Origin: an uncultured Methylococcaceae bacterium
GTDB taxonomy: Bacteria; Pseudomonadota; Gammaproteobacteria; Methylococcales; Methylococcaceae
Direction of reading: 5' to 3'
DNA: 50,944 bases
Assembly: GCA_903911305.1 (NCBI GenBank)
Contig: CAIWDB010000345.1
Span: 1 to 50,944 of the forward strand
Positions within the stretch are counted from its first letter, which is position 1. The number at the start of each line of letters is the position of its first letter. Under the pieces are notes generated by a model. It saw nothing but the letters and a program-made list of their open reading frames with translations. It was not told the origin of the DNA and did not search any database. Below are positions 27,521-36,976 of the stretch, piece after piece. The position numbers and the translations under genes are program-made.

Positions 27521-28101
27521 TGGCGCGGATTAACCTACTCCCTTGGCGGGCAGAACTTCGCAAACAACAGCAACAAGACTTCATTGCGGTCATCGGATTT
27601 GGCATCGCACTGACCTTGGGTTTGATGTTACTTTTGCATCTAAATATGAATTCTAGGGTGGAATATCAATCCGAGCGCAACCGCTATCTAGAATCAGAAA
27701 TTGTAATTTTGGAAAAAAAGATCAAAGAAATACAAGAGCTTGAAGTAAAGAAAAAGCGGCTACTCGCCAAAATGGAAGTGATTCAAGAATTGCAAACTAG
27801 CCGCCCCGAGATCGTACATCTCTTCGACGAACTGGGCCGTACAATCCCGGAAGGGGTTTATCTGTCTGACCTTACCCAGGCAGATAAAAATTTGACGGTC
27901 AATGGCATGGCGCAATCCAATGCACGAGTTTCGGCCTATATGCGCAATTTGGAGTCTTCAGCTTGGCTGAAGGACCCAATTCTCAATATCATCGAAACGA
28001 GGCTCGACACCAAGGACAAAAAGGAGCGTCAGAGCAAGTTCACCCTACAAATGAAGCAGTCAACCGAAAGGACTGATGCAAAAAAGAAAGGCGCGTCATG
28101 A
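27520..28101 (+). CDS. pilN: Type IV pilus assembly protein PilN
   Basis: The 193-residue protein starts MARINLLPWR, the conserved cytoplasmic peptide that docks on PilM. A membrane helix (about 20-42) and a periplasmic coiled coil with a ferredoxin-like end follow. I chose the ATG at 27520 rather than the earlier in-frame one because it places INLLPWR at the N-terminus. It overlaps pilM by one base and pilO by four (ATGA), indicating coupled translation. Confidence 0.94.
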   Translation: MARINLLPWRAELRKQQQQDFIAVIGFGIALTLGLMLLLHLNMNSRVEYQSERNRYLESEIVILEKKIKEIQELEVKKKRLLAKMEVIQELQTSRPEIVHLFDELGRTIPEGVYLSDLTQADKNLTVNGMAQSNARVSAYMRNLESSAWLKDPILNIIETRLDTKDKKERQSKFTLQMKQSTERTDAKKKGAS

Positions 28102-28736
28102 ATCTGTCCAACCTCAATTTAGACATAAACAACATAGGCGCATGGCCGGCCCCAATTAAAACCGCCAGCGTTTTGCTACTGTGCGGCATCGTCATAGGAT
28201 TGGTTTACTATTTTGACACTCAGGATCAACTTGCCGAATTATATGCCCGTCAAACCAAGGAGCAGGAATTGAGAGTTTCGTTTGAGACCAAGCAAAAAAA
28301 GGCGGCCAACCTTGAAGAATACAGGCAGCAGCTTGAAGAAATCGAAAAATCTTTTGGCGATCTCCTACGTCAATTGCCAGAAAAGACACAGGTACCTGAT
28401 TTAGTTCAAGAGGTTTCCCAGACTGCGTTGGCGAGCGGCTTGGAATCTGAACTTTTCAAACCCGCCACCGTGGAAACTCAAAAGGAATTCTATGCAGAAC
28501 TTCCAATAGAAATTAGAATGTTAGGTTCTTACATGGAGTTTGGGACGTTTATCAGCGGCTTGGCCGCTTTGCCAAGAATTGTGACCATCCATAACATCAA
28601 GATCATCCCACGCAAGGATTTCGCCACCGGCGGGAAAAACAAGCCATTAGTCATGGATGCGCTGGTCAAGACTTACCGCTACATGGATGAGGCAAGTTCA
28701 ACGACGAATCCCGAGAAAAAAAGCAGGAGGCAGTAG
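28098..28736 (+). CDS. pilO: Type IV pilus assembly protein PilO
   Basis: The 212-residue protein has one membrane helix (about 23-40), then a periplasmic coiled coil (QLAELYARQTKEQELR onward) and a C-terminal ferredoxin-like fold with a GSYMEFGTFISGLAALPRIV segment typical of PilO. PilO pairs with PilN and holds PilP in the inner-membrane alignment platform. It starts inside the pilN stop. The last residues are Lys/Arg-rich. Confidence 0.93.
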   Translation: MNLSNLNLDINNIGAWPAPIKTASVLLLCGIVIGLVYYFDTQDQLAELYARQTKEQELRVSFETKQKKAANLEEYRQQLEEIEKSFGDLLRQLPEKTQVPDLVQEVSQTALASGLESELFKPATVETQKEFYAELPIEIRMLGSYMEFGTFISGLAALPRIVTIHNIKIIPRKDFATGGKNKPLVMDALVKTYRYMDEASSTTNPEKKSRRQ

Positions 28737-28738
28737 GT

Positions 28739-29308
28739 ATGCATAAATATTTGAATTATTCTGGCAAACAACCCTATCATAGACGTATTGCCATTGCTTT
28801 TTTAGCCGTGACACTTGCTGCATGCGGTGACAATAGTATGACTGACCTGCGCGATTGGGTGGAAAGCGTAAAGAAAAGGCAAAAGGGGGCGGTTGAACCC
28901 TTACCTGAAATTAAAACAGTGGAGCCATTTTTGTTTAAACCTGAAGATATACGCGACCCGTTCATGCAGACGGATAAAAGTGAAATTGCCGAGGAAGCAA
29001 AGGGCGACAACGGTATTCGACCAGACACGACACGCGCCAAGGAAGAACTTGAATCTTATGAACTCGATACCTTGCGCATGGTGGGGACCCTCACACTACA
29101 AGGTCAATTATGGGGTCTTGTGAGAGCAACTGATGGAACCATACATCGGGTACGTGTTGGCAATTTCATGGGCCGCAACTTCGGCAAAATTATCCGCATA
29201 AAGGATGGGCAAATTGAATTGCTTGAAATCATACCCGACAGTCCTGGGGGATGGCGTGAGCGCAAAGCAGCCCTTGAATTAGGTGACACAAGTGGTGTTA
29301 AAAAATGA
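28739..29308 (+). CDS. pilP: Type IV pilus lipoprotein PilP
   Basis: The 189-residue protein has a signal peptide with the lipobox LAAC (Cys 30). A disordered linker and a beta-rich C-terminal domain follow (TLRMVGTLTLQGQLWGLVRA, then VRVGNFMGRNFGKI), which contacts the PilQ secretin. A strong GGAGG lies before the ATG, and there are two bases between pilO's stop and this start. Its end overlaps pilQ (ATGA). Confidence 0.93.
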   Translation: MHKYLNYSGKQPYHRRIAIAFLAVTLAACGDNSMTDLRDWVESVKKRQKGAVEPLPEIKTVEPFLFKPEDIRDPFMQTDKSEIAEEAKGDNGIRPDTTRAKEELESYELDTLRMVGTLTLQGQLWGLVRATDGTIHRVRVGNFMGRNFGKIIRIKDGQIELLEIIPDSPGGWRERKAALELGDTSGVKK

Positions 29309-31557
29309 TGAAATACACGGAAATGCCAGATTTTGGAAAAACGATAGCTAAAGAAAAAAGCTTATGGTTCTATGCGTTTGCATTGTTGCTGTTGTTCAAG
29401 CTTCCTTCAGTCCATGCCGAACCCCTGACACTACTTTCCCTAGACTTCACCTCATTGCCAGGTGACAATCTGCAAGTCCAGTTGACCCTAAGCGGGCCTG
29501 CATTTTCGCCACGGGTTTTTCATACCGACAACCCGGCGCGCATCGCCTTGGATCTACCCGGCGTTAGCAACGGATTGGATAAAAAACTGTTTCCCATCAA
29601 TGTAGGCGGAGCCGAAAGCATTCAAGCCATCTCTGTGGCCGACCGCACTCGCATTGTGATCAACCTAGCCGAGGCCACACCCTACAATACGCGAGTGGAA
29701 GGCAACCTAATCTATGTCGTGCTACAGAAAGGCAATTCGTGGGGTTCAGCGGCAGAGCCACTGAGGAAAGCACCTCCCCCTGTTCATTCAGCGTTAACTT
29801 CTCCGGGGCGGATTTCCTCCTCGCGACCAGTGGCAGACACTTATTCCATGGGGCAAACAATAACCAATGTCGATTTCCGTAGAGGTGAAAAAGGGGTGGG
29901 AAGGATTTTGGTCTCGCTTTCAAATCCAAGGATGATTGCCGACACTCGCGAAGAAGGCACCAAAGTCATTGTCGGTTTTCCACACGCCACCTTACCTGCG
30001 AACTTGGCACGCAGACTGGATGTCATGGACTTCGCCACACCAGTTCAATACATTGATTCGATTGAGGATGCTTCAGGGGCCAAGCTGATCATTAGCCCTG
30101 TTAGTGGGCAGGAGTTTGAATATTCCTCCTATCAGACCGAAAATATGTTGACCATAGAATTTCGGCCACTCACCCGGTTTGAGGTGGAGGAAAACAAAAA
30201 GCAAGCTTTTGCCTTCGATGGTGAAAAACTCTCGCTCAATTTCCAAGACATACCCGTGCGTTCGGTTTTGCAGATTCTGGGCGACTTCACCAATCTTAAC
30301 ATTGTTGCCAGCGACACCGTTGCCGGCAATGTCACGCTGAGGTTGAATGACGTGCCTTGGGATCAGGCATTGGATTTGGTGCTGAAAGCGAAGAATCTAG
30401 GTAAGCGCCAAGAAGGCAACATCATTCAAATATTGCCTTTGGACGAACTCAACAAGCAAAACAAAGAAGAATTGGAACAGCAAAAAGTGGTTGAGGAACT
30501 TGAACCGCTGAAAACTGAGATTATCCAGATTAATTACACCAATGCCGAGGAAATCAAAAAGGTTTTGTTGTCAACGACGGAAAAGACGGGGCAAGTGACG
30601 GGGCAGCCGACCGGTATTGGTGGAGGCTCCAGTCTCACATCAACCACTAGTTTGGATGTCAGCCAGTCGATACTTTCCGCACGTGGCAACGTCACGGTCG
30701 ATCAAAGAACTAACCAACTAATCGTCAAGGACACCAGTAGAAACATAGCTCGGATCAGGGAATTGATCAAACAATTGGATATTTCCATCCGCCAAGTCTT
30801 GATCGAATCCCGAGTTGTGATCGCCAATAACAACTTCGCTAGGGAGTTGGGTAGCCGATTTGCGGTTAACCGGAACCTCGTCCTTACTAATAGACCGTCA
30901 ATCACAACCACCCCTCCAACCCCATCACCCAATGACACTGGTTTTTTTACTAGTGGCAGTGCGTTAGCTGATCTTGGCGCCACTGGATTGGCCGGGCCAG
31001 GCGGTGTCATCGGAGCGACCGTGCTGAAAGTCGGCGATTATTTGCTAGATTTGGAATTGTCTGCCGCACAAAAGGAAGGAAGAATTGAAATTGTCTCCAA
31101 CCCCCGCGTGGTCACAACCGATCAGACCAAAGCAGTTGTCAAACAGGGTACCCAAATCCCTGTTACAGGGGGCGCCACGGCTACCACGGTGGCCACCGTC
31201 ACTTACAAAGATGTCGTGTTGGAATTGAATGTCACACCCCATATCACACCGGATGATAACATCCGTATGGAGCTGATGATCAAAAAGGACAGCCAAAACG
31301 GTCAAATTTTCAATGGAAACCCTGCTCTCGACAAGCGCCAGATTGATACTTCGGTGCAAGTAATCAACGGTGAAACGGTGGTATTGGGTGGGGTGTATGA
31401 AGAGGAAAGAACCGTTAACACCGATAAAGTGCCGTTTTTTGGCGATCTTCCCGGCATTGGATTTATGTTCAGACGAAATCAGGTTTCTGAAGTAAAAAGG
31501 GAATTGCTGATTTTCATCACCCCAAAAATTCTCAAACAGAATTTAGGACAACTGTAA
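29305..31557 (+). CDS. pilQ: Type IV pilus secretin PilQ
   Basis: The 750-residue protein has a signal peptide ending near PSVHA (residue 38). Two AMIN peptidoglycan-binding domains (about 45-140 and 180-290), an STN/N0 domain (LSLNFQDIPVRSVLQILGDF), an N1 domain with a Gly/Ser/Thr-rich insert near 435-450, and the secretin pore domain (about 550-745) follow. The pore domain has VEIVSNPRVVTTDQTKA-like and LLIFITPKIL signatures. It forms the outer-membrane channel for the pilus. It closes the pilMNOPQ operon and is followed 20 bases later by aroK. Confidence 0.95.
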   Translation: MMKYTEMPDFGKTIAKEKSLWFYAFALLLLFKLPSVHAEPLTLLSLDFTSLPGDNLQVQLTLSGPAFSPRVFHTDNPARIALDLPGVSNGLDKKLFPINVGGAESIQAISVADRTRIVINLAEATPYNTRVEGNLIYVVLQKGNSWGSAAEPLRKAPPPVHSALTSPGRISSSRPVADTYSMGQTITNVDFRRGEKGVGRILVSLSNPRMIADTREEGTKVIVGFPHATLPANLARRLDVMDFATPVQYIDSIEDASGAKLIISPVSGQEFEYSSYQTENMLTIEFRPLTRFEVEENKKQAFAFDGEKLSLNFQDIPVRSVLQILGDFTNLNIVASDTVAGNVTLRLNDVPWDQALDLVLKAKNLGKRQEGNIIQILPLDELNKQNKEELEQQKVVEELEPLKTEIIQINYTNAEEIKKVLLSTTEKTGQVTGQPTGIGGGSSLTSTTSLDVSQSILSARGNVTVDQRTNQLIVKDTSRNIARIRELIKQLDISIRQVLIESRVVIANNNFARELGSRFAVNRNLVLTNRPSITTTPPTPSPNDTGFFTSGSALADLGATGLAGPGGVIGATVLKVGDYLLDLELSAAQKEGRIEIVSNPRVVTTDQTKAVVKQGTQIPVTGGATATTVATVTYKDVVLELNVTPHITPDDNIRMELMIKKDSQNGQIFNGNPALDKRQIDTSVQVINGETVVLGGVYEEERTVNTDKVPFFGDLPGIGFMFRRNQVSEVKRELLIFITPKILKQNLGQL

Positions 31558-31577
31558 GGCATAGACTGCCTAGGATA

Positions 31578-32108
31578 ATGAAATTGAATGGGAACATTTT
31601 CCTTGTCGGACCCATGGGAGCAGGCAAGACGACGATTGGCAAGCTTTTAGCCAAGACATTGGGCATCGAGTTCTTGGATAGCGACAAGGAAATTGAGCAA
31701 CGCACCGGGGTTTCCATCCCGATGATATTTGAATACGAGGGTGAATCAGGCTTTCGTAGGCGGGAGGCGGAAACTCTCGCCGATTTGACACTTATGAGTC
31801 CAATCGTACTCGCCACCGGGGGAGGATCGGTCATACTACCCGAAAACCAAGACGTTTTGCGGCAGCGTGGATTTGTCGTCTATTTGCAATGTGCAGTCGA
31901 AAAACAGCTAGAACGCACTCAATGGGATGCCAACCGCCCCTTGCTAAAAACGGAAAACCCGCGCGCCCGCTTGGAAGAACTCCTGAATGCCCGCGATCCG
32001 ATTTACCATTCGATAGCCGATTTGATTATCGATACTGGCGAATTTTCCAGCCGCAGTTCGGTGCGGCATATTCTAAAAGCCTTCAATCGTTCCGATAACA
32101 CTCGATGA
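31578..32108 (+). CDS. aroK: Shikimate kinase
   Basis: The 176-residue enzyme phosphorylates shikimate with ATP. The Walker A loop [12 protein letters not shown] is at about residues 11-22. FLDSDKEIE and the substrate-binding GFRRREAE follow, then ATGGGSV, and the lid WDANRPLL lies around 114-121. The pilMNOPQ-aroK-aroB order is the classical gammaproteobacterial one. Its stop overlaps the aroB start by 4 bases. Confidence 0.95.
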   Translation: MKLNGNIFLVGPMGAGKTTIGKLLAKTLGIEFLDSDKEIEQRTGVSIPMIFEYEGESGFRRREAETLADLTLMSPIVLATGGGSVILPENQDVLRQRGFVVYLQCAVEKQLERTQWDANRPLLKTENPRARLEELLNARDPIYHSIADLIIDTGEFSSRSSVRHILKAFNRSDNTR

Positions 32109-33184
32109 AAACGCTGAACGTAAGCCTTGGATACCGCAGTTACCCCATTTACATTGGTGCCAACCTGATTCGCGAAGCCGAATTGTTTAACCGGCACATC
32201 CATTCCGCGCAAGTTTTGGTCGTATCCAACACGACTGTCGCCCCCTTGTATTTGCAACAGGTACTCGCCCAATTGGAGGGAAAGCAAGTTGCCACTGTCA
32301 TCCTACCCGATGGCGAATCCTACAAATCAATGGATTCATCCATGCTGGTTTTCGATGAATTGCTAGGCCGCAAATTCAGCCGCAACGCGACCATCATCGC
32401 CCTAGGTGGAGGAGTGATCGGCGATTTGGCCGGTTTTGCGGCAGCTTGTTATCAGCGGGGCGTACCGTTTATACAAATTCCCACCACTCTGCTAGCCCAA
32501 GTGGATTCATCCGTCGGTGGCAAGACGGCGGTTAACCATCCGCTGGGCAAGAACATGATCGGTGCGTTTTATCAGCCACAATGTGTGTTGGCCGACACGA
32601 CTGTATTGAACACCTTGCCCGAACGGGAGCTTTCAGCCGGATTGGCCGAAGTCGTCAAGTACGGTTTGATTCGTGATCCGCAATTTTTTGATTGGCTGGA
32701 AGGCAATATCGAATTATTGCTAAGCAGGGAACCTGATGCCTTGACCTACGCCATTGAGCGGTCTTGCGCCAACAAAGCAGAGGTGGTGGTTGCTGACGAG
32801 CGGGAAACTGGCGAACGCGCTACCCTGAACCTTGGGCATACCTTCGGCCATGCCATTGAAACAGGGCTGGGCTATGGGGCTTGCTTGCACGGCGAAGCAG
32901 TGGCAATTGGCATGTGTCAGGCAGCAGACCTGTCACGGCGGTTAGGCTGGCTGGCGGATGCCGATGTGTTGCGAATAAGGCGAATTTTAGAACGTTGCCG
33001 TTTGCCGATCACGCCACCGCCTGATTTGGATGTCGAGAGATTTTTGGAATTGATGGCAGTGGACAAAAAAAATGTGGACGGCAAACTCCGACTGATCCTA
33101 TTAGAGCAGATTGGGAAGGCCACATTGCCCATCAGTGTGGATGTTGCGATGTTAACTGCAACCTTGGAAGAATACGGGCGGTAA
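32105..33184 (+). CDS. aroB: 3-dehydroquinate synthase
   Basis: AroB cyclises DAHP to 3-dehydroquinate, the second shikimate step, using NAD+ and a divalent metal. The 359 residues show [48 protein letters not shown] and the metal-binding histidines in [12 protein letters not shown] plus [10 protein letters not shown]. All are in family order. In many relatives a damX-like gene and dam follow; here the next gene is an unrelated exported hydrolase. Confidence 0.96.
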   Translation: MKTLNVSLGYRSYPIYIGANLIREAELFNRHIHSAQVLVVSNTTVAPLYLQQVLAQLEGKQVATVILPDGESYKSMDSSMLVFDELLGRKFSRNATIIALGGGVIGDLAGFAAACYQRGVPFIQIPTTLLAQVDSSVGGKTAVNHPLGKNMIGAFYQPQCVLADTTVLNTLPERELSAGLAEVVKYGLIRDPQFFDWLEGNIELLLSREPDALTYAIERSCANKAEVVVADERETGERATLNLGHTFGHAIETGLGYGACLHGEAVAIGMCQAADLSRRLGWLADADVLRIRRILERCRLPITPPPDLDVERFLELMAVDKKNVDGKLRLILLEQIGKATLPISVDVAMLTATLEEYGR

Positions 33185-33228
33185 TCACCCGAATGAAGGC
33201 AGTCATGGTCAATTAAGTGGGAATTATA

Positions 33229-34674
33229 ATGAATGAAAAAGTCAGCAGACGTAACGTATTAAAACTATCAGGGGCGGCATTGGGGAGTTTGGCCATTGTC
33301 CGCAACACGGCAGAATCTAGCGAAAGTGTGCCTCCGAAGAATAATGATCCTTCACAGCAGGATTCCTTATTCGAATCATTAAAGCCCTATAACCCTGGAA
33401 CCGCACTTGGCTTGAATGAAATGCGGATTACATTCATGGGAACATCGGTAGTCCAACGGCGCACACAAGTGTGCAGCAGTGTGTTTGTGGAGCTTGGCAG
33501 CGGTGAATCGTTTGTCTTCGATTGCGGTTCCGGGGTCACCATTAATTACAGCGCCATGCAGATACCGATGTCCAAGATGAGGAAGATATTCCTCACCCAT
33601 CTTCATGGTGACCATACCAGCGACCTAACCCATATTTATTGCTTCGGGGCGCAACAGGATGGCAAATCGCCATTGTATATCTGGGGTCCGTCGCCGTCAG
33701 GCATACCGGACCCCGTTACGAAACAAACTTATGACGATGGCACGGTGAATTTCTGCCAGCATTTTCGGGAAATGAATCGGTGGCATACCGAATCGCAGAG
33801 TTTTGTGCCAACTCAATGGGACGATGCGGAAGGGGATGGTTATGATATTTTTGCGACTGAGTTAAATTGGCAAACTGGCGACACTACCAGATATTGGAGT
33901 ACCAATCCTTCCATTCCAAAGCCCGACTCAGGAAAATGGCTGGCTTACCAAAGTAAAGATAAAAATGGTAAAACTGTGAAAATATGGTTTTTCCCCGCCG
34001 TGCATGATCGCAACGGCTCAGTCAGCTACAAATTGGAATGGAATGATTTGTCCATGATTTTCACGGGTGACACCAAACCTAACCATTTTCTGATTAATAA
34101 TGCAACCAACGGAACCAAGGGTGTGGATGTGCTGATTAGTGAGATGGTTGTTCCCCCCGAGGTTTGGTCCATCAAAAACGGAGGGAATCCAAACCCCACT
34201 GGAGCGGGTTTGCTCACCGCTAGGACGGTTCAGGAAAACTCCCACACGCCTGAGAAAGCACTTGGTTACATCCTCAACGAAACCGCCAAACTAGGAAAAG
34301 CTCCAAGGCTTGCCGTGGCAACCCATTTTCAAGCGGAGGACGATACCATTTATCCGGCACTTCATAATATTCGCACTTGGTATTCAGGCGATGTGACCGT
34401 AGCCACCGATTTAATGGTTATCACCGTATCAAAAGACAGCATCCAGAAACAAAAAGCGGTCGTTTCAGACTATTCATGGTTTCCACTAGCCGCTAAGAGA
34501 ATGAGTTATAACACAAAACTCCCCAAATATAATGATACGGGCAAGTCCAACCCTTACTATCCGAATGCCCCCCTAGCCCAGTTTGACCAATCATTGCTGG
34601 ATCAAGTCATTGATCCGTGTTTATATGATCCTACCGATTTTGGTTGTACACATCCTTATCCAAGCAAGTCATAA
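33229..34674 (+). CDS. Tat-exported metallo-beta-lactamase-fold hydrolase
   Basis: The 481-residue protein begins with a twin-arginine signal, VSRRNVLKLSGAALG, so it is exported folded. The MBL domain has the zinc motif THLHGDHTSD (His 124, His 126, Asp 128, His 129), a later MIFTGDTKPN acidic metal ligand, and a C-terminal THFQ histidine region. The layout resembles RNase Z/arylsulfatase-type MBL proteins, including relatives annotated in guanitoxin loci; the substrate is unknown. The start at 33229 is chosen over a GTG 12 bases earlier because it gives the usual short lead before SRR. It follows aroB by 44 bases, and a secreted HAF-repeat gene starts 20 bases after it. Confidence 0.82.
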   Translation: MNEKVSRRNVLKLSGAALGSLAIVRNTAESSESVPPKNNDPSQQDSLFESLKPYNPGTALGLNEMRITFMGTSVVQRRTQVCSSVFVELGSGESFVFDCGSGVTINYSAMQIPMSKMRKIFLTHLHGDHTSDLTHIYCFGAQQDGKSPLYIWGPSPSGIPDPVTKQTYDDGTVNFCQHFREMNRWHTESQSFVPTQWDDAEGDGYDIFATELNWQTGDTTRYWSTNPSIPKPDSGKWLAYQSKDKNGKTVKIWFFPAVHDRNGSVSYKLEWNDLSMIFTGDTKPNHFLINNATNGTKGVDVLISEMVVPPEVWSIKNGGNPNPTGAGLLTARTVQENSHTPEKALGYILNETAKLGKAPRLAVATHFQAEDDTIYPALHNIRTWYSGDVTVATDLMVITVSKDSIQKQKAVVSDYSWFPLAAKRMSYNTKLPKYNDTGKSNPYYPNAPLAQFDQSLLDQVIDPCLYDPTDFGCTHPYPSKS

Positions 34675-34694
34675 AAATTAGTTGGATAAACATC

Positions 34695-36074
34695 ATGTTA
34701 AAATCAGCATTCAGTCAAATAATATTCAGTTTATTAGTTGCGTCAATTGCCTCAGAGGCTTTAGCTGTCTCCTATAGCTTCATCACGTTGGATGTGCCAG
34801 GTTCCACCAACACAGAAGCCAAAGGCATTAACGATACAAGCCAAGTGGTGGGTTCGTACTTGGATACATCAGGTATTACCCATGGCTTTATTTACAGTGG
34901 CGGAAATTATCTCCATAGTGAAGGAAACTACAACACTCTGGATCCATCAGGCGCCACCTATACTTCCGCTCAAGGCATCAGCGTCAGCGGTCAAATTATG
35001 GGGACTTATCGGGATAGTTTAGGTACGACGCAAAGCTTTATTTACAGCGGGGGATTTTATAACACGCTGGCTATACCCGGAGCCATTTACACTTATGCCA
35101 ACGGCATTAGTCCCAACGGTCAGGTTGTGGGCACTTGGTTGGATACATTGGGGAAAACACATGGTTTTGTATTTAGCGGGGGTTATTACACGATACTGGA
35201 CGCACCGGAGGCCAACTACACTTCTGCACTGGGCATTAGTTCCAGCAGCCTAGTCGTGGGAAATTACAGTTACGATCCTACAAGCAGTAATGGTAATACT
35301 GAGTTTGGTTTTGTCTACAACAGTGGACAATACACAACGCTGACACCTCCAAGTGGGAAATCCAGCCATCCCATCGGCATCAATGATACTGGACAAGTGG
35401 TAGGCAATTACTGGGATGCAAGCAACATCCTGCTAAGCTTTGTCTACAACGAGGCTAATTACACTGCGCTGAATATGCCCGGATCCACCTACACGTCCGC
35501 ACAAGCCATCAACGCCAACGGTCAAGTTGTAGGGTGGTATAGCGATGCGTGTGGAACGATGCGCAGCTTTGTTTATAGTGGGGGGATTTACACCACGCTG
35601 GCCGTGCCGGGGGCTACCCAAACTTCACCAGGCGGCATCAACGCAAACGGACAAGTTGTGGGTTATTACATTGATTCCAACCATAAAAGGCACGGGTTCC
35701 TCGCCCTACCCAATTATTCCTCTGCGCCTGTCCCCAGCATATTTCAAAATTGCAACCAAATTGCCATATCCCTTGACCCCGGTTCCTACCAAGGGGTGAA
35801 TAGTGACTGGTGGTTCATAGCTTACTCCCCACTTTCAGGACACTGGTATTCTTACACTTATCCCTACCAGTGGAAAGATATTGGAACGGACTTAAGCAAA
35901 ATCACCCCCGCCTTCCAAGGTCCGTTAGCGACATCGACCAACCTATCGCTTTTCTATACGACGGTTATTCCGAGTGGGACCTATTTCATGTACTTTGGCG
36001 TGGACACTAACATGAATGGTGTTTTGGACATGAACCAAATATATTACACGGAATATACATTGTATGTACCGTGA
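34695..36074 (+). CDS. Secreted HAF-repeat protein with a DxNxNGxxD C-terminal domain
   Basis: From the ATG at 34695 the protein is 459 residues with a signal peptide ending near EALA. About seven HAF-type repeats of 40-60 residues follow. Each reads roughly Y-x-T-L-x-x-P-G-A, then xxxAxGIxxxGQVVGxY, then xxGxxHGFxYSGG. After them comes a separate domain of about 115 residues starting near SVPSIFQNC, with DWWFIAYSP and a DTNMNGVLD loop that looks like a calcium site. Similar C-terminal domains appear, from memory, in surface proteins of environmental gammaproteobacteria. The protein is probably extracellular; its function is unknown. It is likely co-transcribed with the MBL gene. Confidence 0.78.
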   Translation: MLKSAFSQIIFSLLVASIASEALAVSYSFITLDVPGSTNTEAKGINDTSQVVGSYLDTSGITHGFIYSGGNYLHSEGNYNTLDPSGATYTSAQGISVSGQIMGTYRDSLGTTQSFIYSGGFYNTLAIPGAIYTYANGISPNGQVVGTWLDTLGKTHGFVFSGGYYTILDAPEANYTSALGISSSSLVVGNYSYDPTSSNGNTEFGFVYNSGQYTTLTPPSGKSSHPIGINDTGQVVGNYWDASNILLSFVYNEANYTALNMPGSTYTSAQAINANGQVVGWYSDACGTMRSFVYSGGIYTTLAVPGATQTSPGGINANGQVVGYYIDSNHKRHGFLALPNYSSAPVPSIFQNCNQIAISLDPGSYQGVNSDWWFIAYSPLSGHWYSYTYPYQWKDIGTDLSKITPAFQGPLATSTNLSLFYTTVIPSGTYFMYFGVDTNMNGVLDMNQIYYTEYTLYVP

Positions 36075-36111
36075 GGTTATGCGAAAAAGAGTTAACGATT
36101 AGCGAGTGCCT

Positions 36112-36138
36112 ATATCGGCTAATCATTGTTGCCGATAT
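36112..36138. terminator. Possible bidirectional hairpin between convergent genes
   Basis: ATATCGGC (36112-36119) and GCCGATAT (36131-36138) form a perfect 8-base stem with an 11-base loop between the ends of the HAF gene and rnfH. No T-run follows on either strand, so termination is uncertain. Confidence 0.35.
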
Positions 36139-36153
36139 CTACGCCGATTTAGA

Positions 36154-36426
36154 CTAATGACGCGCACTAGCCCTATTCCGCCTTGCATCTTTAGGGTCGG
36201 CAAGAAGAGGGCGGTAGATTTCAACCCGGTCTCCTGACCTGAGAACGCAATCCAGTTTGCAGAGCTTGCTAAATACCCCAATCTTATTGCATTCCAAATT
36301 GATTTCGGGAAAGCGTTGCAATATGCCGGATTGCAGAATTGCCATTTCCGCCGTGCCACCCTCGGGCAGATCTAAGCATAGAATGATCTGCTCCGAAGGC
36401 TTGGCATAGGCGACTTCAATTCGCAT
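36154..36426 (-). CDS. rnfH: RnfH/RatB family small ubiquitin-like protein
   Basis: The 90-residue protein starts MRIEVAYAKPSEQ and has the family segments LQSGILQRFPEI, IGVFSKLCKLD and LRSGDRVEIYRPLLADPKDAR. The RnfH/UPF0125 family has a beta-grasp fold and no settled function. The ATG at 36426 is chosen because the residues before it lie inside ratA and do not resemble the family. It overlaps the end of ratA by 11 bases, the usual ratA-rnfH pairing. Confidence 0.9.
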   Translation of the reverse strand: MRIEVAYAKPSEQIILCLDLPEGGTAEMAILQSGILQRFPEINLECNKIGVFSKLCKLDCVLRSGDRVEIYRPLLADPKDARRNRASARH

Positions 36427-36871
36427 CTTCCCTATGTTGGTACTGGAAGACTTCTTTGGCACGGTTACTGAAAGCATCGACCATGGTATTGCAGATTTGG
36501 TTGAATAGGGTTCCAAAAGCCAAGTTAGCCACCTTGCCTGTCATTTCAAATTCAAGGTCTAGGCTGATTTTGCTGGCATCTTGGCGCAAAGGGGTGAAGT
36601 TCCACACGCCTTCAAGATGGGAAAATGGTCCTTCCAACAAACTGATGCGGATTTGTTCAGGGGCAAGCAGCATGTTGCGGGTGGCGAAGGATTTATGAAA
36701 ACCAGCCTTCGCAATTTCCAACTCGGCATCCACCATATTGCCGGACCGGCGTAAAATCCGACTTTTTGAGCACCAAGGCAAAAACAGCGGATAAGATTCC
36801 ACATCCTCCACCAATTCATACATCAAATGTGACGGAAAACGAACTAGTGCGCTTTTGCTGACCGTGGTCAT
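36416..36871 (-). CDS. ratA: RatA/Coq10-family START-domain protein
   Basis: The 151-residue protein belongs to the polyketide cyclase/START superfamily: ALVRFPSHLMYELVEDVESYPLFLPWC at the start and FGTLFNQICNTMVDAFSNRAKE at the end. E. coli RatA was described as an inhibitor of ribosome-subunit association, while close homologues (Coq10) bind ubiquinone; which applies here is not visible. In most relatives it is divergent from smpB. Here a transporter gene separates them. Confidence 0.9.
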   Translation of the reverse strand: MTTVSKSALVRFPSHLMYELVEDVESYPLFLPWCSKSRILRRSGNMVDAELEIAKAGFHKSFATRNMLLAPEQIRISLLEGPFSHLEGVWNFTPLRQDASKISLDLEFEMTGKVANLAFGTLFNQICNTMVDAFSNRAKEVFQYQHREDAN

Positions 36872-36976
36872 GATTTATTCCTGCTCTTTCTCAAAGATCA
36901 CTCTGTAGTAGTTCAAACTCGATCAACAACCTAAATTTGCAACAACTCGGCTTGGAAAAACGCCTCTACAAAAGGA

